From NCBI GenBank assembly GCA_902571135.1, contig CACGAU010000003.1, positions 62,001 through 126,000 on the forward strand: DNA of 64,000 bases. Reading direction: 5' to 3'. Both the position numbers and the translations under genes were made by a program. How positions within the stretch are numbered: position 1 is the first letter of the stretch; every line of letters begins with the position of its first letter. Under the pieces are notes generated by a model. It ran no database searches and was not told the DNA's origin. It saw only the letters and a list, made by a program, of their open reading frames with translations. This document shows positions 58,068 through 64,000 of the stretch, piece after piece. This DNA is from an uncultured Pelagibacteraceae bacterium. GTDB taxonomy: Bacteria; Pseudomonadota; Alphaproteobacteria; Pelagibacterales; Pelagibacteraceae.

Positions 58068-59330
58068 TTAGACAGCTAGTTTATAGGCAAAATTTTTGCC
58101 TAAGTTTTCTTTTAGATCATTATTAAACCTGGCTGCTTCTGCACCATCAATAATTCTGTGATCATAAGATAAAGAAATTGGCAGCATAGTCCTAGTTTGG
58201 AACTTTCCATTCATAAAAATTTGTTTTTTTTCTGATCTTCCTACTCCTAATATAGCAACTTCAGGATAATTAATTATAGGAGTAAAAAATGAACCTCCTA
58301 TGCCACCTAAACTCGTAATCGTCATCGAGCCACCAAATAATTCTTTTTTGTCAATTTTTAAATTTCTACAAAGTTCGCTTACCTCTTTTAATTCTTTACT
58401 TATCAGGGAAATTTTTTTGTTATTTGCATTTCTTATTTTTGGAACCATTAATCCATTTGGCGTGTCAACTGCTATCCCTATATGGTAATATTTTTTTAAA
58501 GTCATTTTTCCAGTCTCAATTTCGTCGATAGAAGAATTAAAACTAGGAAATTTCTTAAGAGATGCAACTAAAGCCTTTATTATAAATGCTAGAGGTGTAA
58601 TTTTAATTTTTTCTCCCGTATACATATCTGTTAATGAGCTTCTAAAACTTTCCATCTCCGTTATGTCGGCTTCATCATGATTTGTAACATGAGGAATTGT
58701 TGTCCATGAAGTTGTAAGATATTTTGATGATAATTTTTTTACTCTTGGTATGTCTTTAATTTCTATTTCACCAAAATCAGAATGTTCAAATTCGTTTTTA
58801 ATTTTATCTGGTTTACTATCTTTTACTACAACGTTGTTTTTTGAATTAGATGAAACAAATTTTTTAATATCATCTTCAACAACTCTGCCATCTTTCTGAC
58901 TTCCTGCTACCTGATTTATATCTACACCAAGTTCTCTAGCAAATTTTCTAGCTTTTGGGCTAGCAGATGAAATGTCTGAAATATTTTTTTTAGAAAATAT
59001 TTTTTCTTGGATTTCAGGTTTTATTATTTCAATATTTTTTGACTCTTTTTCAATTTCTGGTTTTTCTTTAACCTGTTCCTTTTTAACTTCTGAATCACTA
59101 TCTAAAGTTAAAATTAAGTCACCCTCAGAAACTTTGTCTCCTACTTTTATTTTTAAATTTTTAATTTTACCTTCTAAATTTGATGGTATTTCTACGCTAG
59201 ATTTATCACTTTCAATTGTTATTAGAGCATCATTTTTTTTAATTGATTGACCTTCAGAAACTAATACCTCTATAACCTCGACATCTTTAAAATCTCCAAT
59301 ATTAGGTACTTTAATCTCAGTTTCTGACAT
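58068..59330 (-). CDS. aceF: Pyruvate dehydrogenase E2 (dihydrolipoyl acetyltransferase)
   Basis: A 420-residue E2. One lipoyl domain with the lipoyl-lysine K43 in ESDKSS, a charged linker, the E1/E3-binding domain (ASPKARKFARELGVD to about 165), and the catalytic acetyltransferase domain ending with SYDHRIIDGAEAARF. A single lipoyl domain is fewer than the three of E. coli AceF; a second copy sits on the E1 protein encoded next door. It overlaps aceE by one base. Confidence 0.95.
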   Translation of the reverse strand: MSETEIKVPNIGDFKDVEVIEVLVSEGQSIKKNDALITIESDKSSVEIPSNLEGKIKNLKIKVGDKVSEGDLILTLDSDSEVKKEQVKEKPEIEKESKNIEIIKPEIQEKIFSKKNISDISSASPKARKFARELGVDINQVAGSQKDGRVVEDDIKKFVSSNSKNNVVVKDSKPDKIKNEFEHSDFGEIEIKDIPRVKKLSSKYLTTSWTTIPHVTNHDEADITEMESFRSSLTDMYTGEKIKITPLAFIIKALVASLKKFPSFNSSIDEIETGKMTLKKYYHIGIAVDTPNGLMVPKIRNANNKKISLISKELKEVSELCRNLKIDKKELFGGSMTITSLGGIGGSFFTPIINYPEVAILGVGRSEKKQIFMNGKFQTRTMLPISLSYDHRIIDGAEAARFNNDLKENLGKNFAYKLAV

Positions 59331-62300
59331 TATAATTTTGTTGGCATTGGTTTGTTAGTATCAATATTATACTTCTTCATTGCATCTTTTGCATGTTTGG
59401 AAGTAACAAGCTGTTCTTTTGCTAAAATACTTAAACCATAAGCAACCAAATGTTCTTTATCTATCTCAAAAAATTTTCTTAAATTTTTTCTTGTATCACT
59501 TCTTCCAAAACCATCTGCTCCTAATGAATAAAAACTTTTATTAGTGTAAGGTCTGATTTGATCTGAATTCATTCTCATATAATCAGATGCAGCCATAATT
59601 GGGCCCTCTGTTTGGCCCAGGCATTGCTCAACATAGGATTTTTTAGGTTCTTTATCTGGATTCAAAAGATTATATCTTTCTACCTCCATCCCATCTTTTC
59701 TTAATTCATTAAAACTTGTTACACTCCATATCTCACTGTCAATTTGATAATCATTTTGTAAAATCTCTGCAGCAGACATCATTTCCCTTAAGATTGTTCC
59801 TGATCCTAAAAGTTGAATTTTAGTTTTTTTGTATTTATTAAATTCTTTTATTTTATACATACCCTTTAAAATGCCTTCCTCACAATTTTTATCTTTTGGC
59901 ATTTCTGGATGTGAGTAATTTTCATTCATTGTTGTAATATAATAAAAAACATTCTCATTTTTCTCGTGCATTCTTCTTAAACCTTCTCGAAAAATTACCG
60001 CTAATTCATAATGAAATGTAGGATCATAAGTTACACAATTTGGAATAGTTGATGCAATTAAATGACTGTGCCCATCCTGGTGTTGTAAGCCTTCTCCAGC
60101 TAATGTTGTTCTTCCAGCTGTTGCGCCTACCAAAAATCCTCTAGCCTGACTATCCCCAGCTGCCCATGCTAAATCTCCTATCCTTTGGAAACCAAACATT
60201 GAGTAAAAAATATAAATTGGGATCATTTCGATATCATGATTAGTGTATGCTGTGGCAGCAGCAATCCATGAAGACATAGCACCTGCTTCATTGATACCCT
60301 CCTCTAAAACTTGACCACTTTTATCTTCTCTATAAGAACTTAATTGAGCTGCATCTTCAGGTTCATATTTTTGCCCCTCATGTGCATAAATTCCAATTTT
60401 TTGAAAAAAACCTTCCATTCCAAAAGTTCTGGCTTCATCAGGAATAATTGGAACTAATCTAGGAGATATATTTTTATCTCTTAATAAATTAGTTAGCATT
60501 CTCACAAGTGCCATTGTAGTGGACATTTCTTTTTCACCAGTCGATAATTTCATAAAATCAAAAATATCTTTGGTTGGTGCTTTTATTGGTTTTGCAAAAG
60601 TAGATCGTTCAGGTAAAAATCCACCTAATTTAATTCTTCTTTCTTTAAGATATTTTATTTCAGGTGATTTTTCATCAGGCTTAAAATATTCAATATTTCT
60701 TACCTGTTCATCTGTTAAAGGAACATCAAATCGATCTCTATAATACATCAAGTCATCAACATCTAATTTTTTAGTTTGATGAGTAGTATTTACACTTTCA
60801 CCGGATTTTCCCATTCCATAACCTTTAATAGTTTTAGCAATAATTACTGTTGGGCTTCCTTTATTTTTAGTTGCCTTATCATATGCTGCAAAAACTTTAT
60901 GAGGATCATGTCCACCTCTATTGAGTCGCCATATATCTTTATCAGACATGCTTGAAACTAATTCTAATGTTTCAGGGGATTTTCCAAAAAACTTTTCTCT
61001 TACATAAGCGCCGTCTCTTGCTTTCATTGCTTGATACTCACCATCTACTGTCTCATTCATAATTTTTACTAATTGACCAGTTTTATCGTTGGCTATCAAT
61101 GAGTCCCAATACGATCCCCAAATTACCTTTATTACATTCCACCCAGATCCTCTAAAACTTCCTTCAAGTTCTTGAATAATTTTTCCATTACCTCTAACTG
61201 GACCGTCCAATCTTTGAAGATTGCAATTAACTACAAAAATTAAATTATCTAAATTCTCTCTTGCAGCCAGCCCAATTGCTCCCATCGACTCTGGCTCATC
61301 CATTTCTCCATCACCTAAAAAGGCCCACACTTTTCTTCCTTCATCTTTAATCAAACCTCTATTGATTAAATATTTCATGTATCTGGCTTGATATATAGCA
61401 AGCATGGGGCCTAACCCCATCGACACTGTGGGGAACTGCCAAAATTTTGGCATTAACCATGGGTGTGGATATGACGATAGACCTCCAGGCTTTACCTCTT
61501 GTCTAAAACTATCTAATTGTTTCTCATTTAATCTACCTTCTAAGAAGGCTCTTGCATACATTCCTGGGGCACTATGCCCTTGGAAATAAATTAAATCTCC
61601 ACCAAATTTATTATTTTTTGCTCTCCAAAAATGGTTCATGCCAACATCGTATAATGTTGCAGCAGATGCAAATGTACCAATGTGTCCACCAAGTTCAGGG
61701 TGTTTTTTATTTGCTCGAACTACCATTGCTGCTGCATTCCATCTAATTAACGATCTAATTCTTCTTTCAATATTTTGATCACCACTAGACTTTACTTCAG
61801 CCTCTGGGGGTATTGTATTAATGTAAGGTGTATTTTGAGTATAAGGAATATTCGCTCCTTCTCGATAAGCTTTGTTAATTAGTTCTTTAATCAAAAAATG
61901 AGCTCTTTGATTTCCATCTTTTGAAATAACTGCTGATAAAGACTCCAACCAATCTTGAGTTTCAAGCGGATCAATATCAGTCCCATTAACTACTTGTATT
62001 GTAGATTGTTTTTTCTCAATTATTGGTTCAGATATAATTTTTTCTTCCTCTTTTTTTTCAGCCATTGCTTCTTCAGCTTGTTTAATTATATTTTCTGTAT
62101 CTTTTGGAAGAGTGCTTTCTGATGATGTTTTTGGTGATGATGTAAGATTAAGCAATAAATCACCTTTAGAAACTTTATCACCAACTTTAACTGCTAAACT
62201 ATCTACTTTTCCAGCAATTGTAGAAGGGATTTCAACACTTGATTTGTCACTTTCAATTGTAACTATTGGATCATTTTCTTTAATTTGATCACCAGGTTTT

Positions 62301-62368
62301 ACAAGTATCTCTATAACCTCAACATTTTCAAAGTCACCAATGTCAGGAACAAGTAATTTTTCGCTCAT
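59330..62368 (-). CDS. aceE: Pyruvate dehydrogenase E1 with N-terminal lipoyl domain
   Basis: A 1012-residue homodimeric-type E1 (the E. coli enzyme has 887). Residues 1-75 form a complete lipoyl domain with lysine K42 in ESDKSS, nearly the same as the E2 lipoyl domain. A linker follows, then the AceE core from about residue 130: GGHIGTFASAATLYDVG, TPP motif GDGEMDEPESMG...NCNLQ, and VGATAGRTTLAGEGLQHQDGHS. It decarboxylates pyruvate and acetylates lipoyl groups. The fusion has no frame break. No E3 gene is nearby. Confidence 0.95.
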   Translation of the reverse strand: MSEKLLVPDIGDFENVEVIEILVKPGDQIKENDPIVTIESDKSSVEIPSTIAGKVDSLAVKVGDKVSKGDLLLNLTSSPKTSSESTLPKDTENIIKQAEEAMAEKKEEEKIISEPIIEKKQSTIQVVNGTDIDPLETQDWLESLSAVISKDGNQRAHFLIKELINKAYREGANIPYTQNTPYINTIPPEAEVKSSGDQNIERRIRSLIRWNAAAMVVRANKKHPELGGHIGTFASAATLYDVGMNHFWRAKNNKFGGDLIYFQGHSAPGMYARAFLEGRLNEKQLDSFRQEVKPGGLSSYPHPWLMPKFWQFPTVSMGLGPMLAIYQARYMKYLINRGLIKDEGRKVWAFLGDGEMDEPESMGAIGLAARENLDNLIFVVNCNLQRLDGPVRGNGKIIQELEGSFRGSGWNVIKVIWGSYWDSLIANDKTGQLVKIMNETVDGEYQAMKARDGAYVREKFFGKSPETLELVSSMSDKDIWRLNRGGHDPHKVFAAYDKATKNKGSPTVIIAKTIKGYGMGKSGESVNTTHQTKKLDVDDLMYYRDRFDVPLTDEQVRNIEYFKPDEKSPEIKYLKERRIKLGGFLPERSTFAKPIKAPTKDIFDFMKLSTGEKEMSTTMALVRMLTNLLRDKNISPRLVPIIPDEARTFGMEGFFQKIGIYAHEGQKYEPEDAAQLSSYREDKSGQVLEEGINEAGAMSSWIAAATAYTNHDIEMIPIYIFYSMFGFQRIGDLAWAAGDSQARGFLVGATAGRTTLAGEGLQHQDGHSHLIASTIPNCVTYDPTFHYELAVIFREGLRRMHEKNENVFYYITTMNENYSHPEMPKDKNCEEGILKGMYKIKEFNKYKKTKIQLLGSGTILREMMSAAEILQNDYQIDSEIWSVTSFNELRKDGMEVERYNLLNPDKEPKKSYVEQCLGQTEGPIMAASDYMRMNSDQIRPYTNKSFYSLGADGFGRSDTRKNLRKFFEIDKEHLVAYGLSILAKEQLVTSKHAKDAMKKYNIDTNKPMPTKL

Positions 62369-62496
62369 TTTTTAAAATGTTATATATACCCAAAAAAACA
62401 TTATTGGATTTTATTTTAACACATTAATAAGGTTTTTTCGTTAATCTTGTGTTTTTATTGTACAAAAAATAAAAAAATAAATGAATTTTACGCTTT

Positions 62497-63684
62497 TTAG
62501 CTTCTCTCAATACACATAGCTATCCCCATACCACCACCAATACAGAGTGCCGCACAACCTTTTTTTTTATCTTGCTTGATCATTTCATGGATAAGTGTAA
62601 CTAAAATTCTTGCCCCAGAAGCTCCAATCGGATGACCTAGAGCGATTGCTCCTCCATTAACATTAACTTTTTGTTCAGGGATTTTTAATTCTTTAATTAC
62701 CGCAATACTTTGTGCTGCAAAAGCTTCATTAATTTCAAATAAATCCACTTCATCTATTTTCCAATTTGCTTTAGATAATGCTTCTTGAATTGAAGGTATG
62801 GGCCCTAATCCCATTAATGAAGGCTCAACCCCACAAGTTGCCCAAGATACAATTTTAACCAATGACTCTAATGATTTTTTTTCTGCTTGCTCTCTAGACA
62901 TTAAAACTAAGGCCGCAGCACCATCATTTATACCTGAGGAATTTCCAGGTGTTACAGTCCCATTTTCTTTAAATACTGTTTTTAATTTTCTTAGATCGTC
63001 TATACTTAAATTTTCTCTAGGATGTTCATCTTTTTCAAAAATTAATTTTTTGTTGCCATCTTCAATTTGTAATTTTATCAGCTCATCTTTAAATCTATTT
63101 TGACTATAAGCTTTTTCTGTTTTTTTTTGAGAATTTAAAGAAAAATTATCTTGTTCATCTCTAGAAATTTTATATTTTTCAGCAACATTCTCAGCTGTAA
63201 CACCCATATGATAATCATTAAATGAATCGAGTAGACCATCTTTTATCATTGTATCTACTAATTTGTTTTCAGAAAATTTTTTATCTTCTCTATAATAAAT
63301 TGCATGAGTTGCTCGAGACATATTTTCTTGACCGCCTGCAATGACTATTTTAGTTTCTCCTAAACTTATTGATTGATATCCTGAAACAACAGATCTTAAT
63401 CCAGATCCACAAACCTGATTAACAATATGAGCAGGTTTAGAAACCGGTACTCCTGCACCGATTGAAGCTTGTCTAGCAGGATTTTGACCAAGTCCAGAAG
63501 TTAAAACGTGCCCCATAATTACTTCATCAATCTCCTCTAAATCTAATTTTGATTTATAAATTACCTCTTTAATTGCTATTGATCCTAATTTTGATGCGCT
63601 AAGATTTTTTAACGACCCTTTGTATCTTCCAATTGGAGTTCTTAGTGCTGAAGTAATAACAACATCGCTAGAATTTTTGCTCAT
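62497..63684 (-). CDS. Acetyl-CoA C-acetyltransferase (thiolase)
   Basis: A 395-residue thiolase. Nucleophilic cysteine in [29 protein letters not shown] with the catalytic histidine, and the second cysteine in [11 protein letters not shown]. It joins or splits acetyl-CoA units (phaA/atoB type). The 128-base gap to aceE is A+T rich and probably holds the aceEF promoter, but no element stands out. Whether its main role is synthesis or breakdown is not evident from the window. Confidence 0.95.
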   Translation of the reverse strand: MSKNSSDVVITSALRTPIGRYKGSLKNLSASKLGSIAIKEVIYKSKLDLEEIDEVIMGHVLTSGLGQNPARQASIGAGVPVSKPAHIVNQVCGSGLRSVVSGYQSISLGETKIVIAGGQENMSRATHAIYYREDKKFSENKLVDTMIKDGLLDSFNDYHMGVTAENVAEKYKISRDEQDNFSLNSQKKTEKAYSQNRFKDELIKLQIEDGNKKLIFEKDEHPRENLSIDDLRKLKTVFKENGTVTPGNSSGINDGAAALVLMSREQAEKKSLESLVKIVSWATCGVEPSLMGLGPIPSIQEALSKANWKIDEVDLFEINEAFAAQSIAVIKELKIPEQKVNVNGGAIALGHPIGASGARILVTLIHEMIKQDKKKGCAALCIGGGMGIAMCIERS

Positions 63685-63757
63685 AAAGTAATTAACATAA
63701 TATTTTATAAGTTAAATTACATCAAAAACTTTGATATATGAGATATATTATTTAAAG

Positions 63758-63834
63758 GGACCGCTGGCCAAATTGGATAAGGCGCTCGGCTACGAACCGG
63801 GAGATTCCAGATTCGAGTTCTGGGCGGTCCACCA
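63758..63834 (+). tRNA. tRNA-Arg (ACG)
   Basis: A 77-nt cloverleaf: acceptor GGACCGC/GCGGTCC, anticodon loop CTACGAA with ACG (A34 would be edited to inosine by TadA), T-loop TTCGAGT, discriminator A, encoded CCA. A small membrane-peptide ORF follows 14 bases later on the same strand. Confidence 0.96.
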
Positions 63835-63848
63835 AAAAGGAAATAAAA

Positions 63849-63947
63849 ATGTTTAATTGGCTTTTGAATGCATCTTTACAAAAATCAGTAATTTATTTTT
63901 TTATAATTATTTTAATTATTTTATTAATTTTAACTTTTGTATTATAA
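63849..63947 (+). CDS. Possible 32-residue membrane peptide
   Basis: MFNWLLNASLQKSV followed by an almost unbroken Ile/Leu/Phe helix (about residues 14-32) and a stop right after it. An AAGGA Shine-Dalgarno stands 7 bases before the ATG, unusually good for this window, and a further ATG follows the stop by 6 bases. Position between tRNA-Arg and another frame suggests a small integral membrane peptide of unknown role. Confidence 0.5.
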   Translation: MFNWLLNASLQKSVIYFFIIILIILLILTFVL

Positions 63948-63953
63948 AAAATT

Positions 63954-64000
63954 ATGAGCAATGAATTTGAGCAAATAAGTATTAAACCTGGATTTATGAA
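63954..64000 (+). CDS. Start of an unidentified gene, cut by window end
   Basis: The frame MSNEFEQISIKPGFM is open to the last base. Only 15 codons are visible, too few to identify the product. It starts 6 bases after the small membrane-peptide ORF, so the two would be cotranscribed. Confidence 0.5.
   Translation, partial: MSNEFEQISIKPGFM

Overview
The window looks like a piece of chromosome from a SAR11-type alphaproteobacterium (Pelagibacterales). It is strongly A+T rich by eye and almost wholly coding, with spacers of 0 to 10 bases and many overlapping genes. Gene order and sequence style match that lineage: rpsA-ihfB-pyrF-trpFBA-accD-folC, a short HisG paired with HisZ, a RegB-type kinase, and an orphan cobS/cobT pair. 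I see no rRNA operon, insertion sequence, prophage or CRISPR array. No stretch longer than about 235 bases lacks a gene.

Layout. 1-7057 (+): ribosomal protein S1 (partial), IHF beta, PyrF, TrpF, TrpB, TrpA, AccD, FolC. 7054-10670 (-): thioredoxin, exonuclease I, a RecB-like PD-(D/E)XK nuclease and RmuC. 10735-14044: a possible one-helix peptide (+), then tRNA-His-hisS-hisZ-hisG (-). 14045-14275: a gene-free stretch with a two-way terminator and a possible small RNA. 14276-18665 (-): two small basic proteins, dcd, murA, a DUF2948 protein, hisD, infA, tRNA-Phe and cspA in transcription order. 18766-19562: tRNA-Thr (+) facing a VTT/DedA-like membrane protein (-). 19660-26524 (+): rpmH-rnpA-yidD-yidC, argB, a HAD nucleotidase, dapD, dapE and an HDAC-family deacetylase, followed by a SET-domain protein. 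27029-31156 (-): truA, fmt, def and an exported protein of unknown function with a small membrane partner. 31214-36376: aroK-aroB (+), a BolA-like gene (-), then a J-domain protein with cobS/cobT-like genes (+). 36373-49496 (-): regB, gyrB, tRNA-Ser, lepA, pheT, pheS, rplT, rpmI, infC, thrS and a glycosyltransferase. 49539-56223: an alpha/beta hydrolase (+) facing gltB-gltD (-). 56407-57171: uppP (+). 57168-63684 (-): an EamA transporter, aceF, aceE and a thiolase. The end holds tRNA-Arg, a small membrane peptide and a cut-off ORF (+).

How it works together. Most genes are housekeeping: translation, membrane insertion, synthesis of amino acids (Trp, His, Arg, lysine/DAP, shikimate, glutamate), peptidoglycan precursors, and pyruvate/acetyl-CoA metabolism. 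The points most worth a second look are the altered active-site motifs in TrpB, FolC and AccD; a lipoyl domain fused to the pyruvate dehydrogenase E1 subunit; the noncanonical tRNA-His sitting 4 nt in front of hisS; the HDAC/SET pair; cobS/cobT without any other visible cobalamin gene; and convergent genes that interlock at their stop codons, leaving no terminator space.
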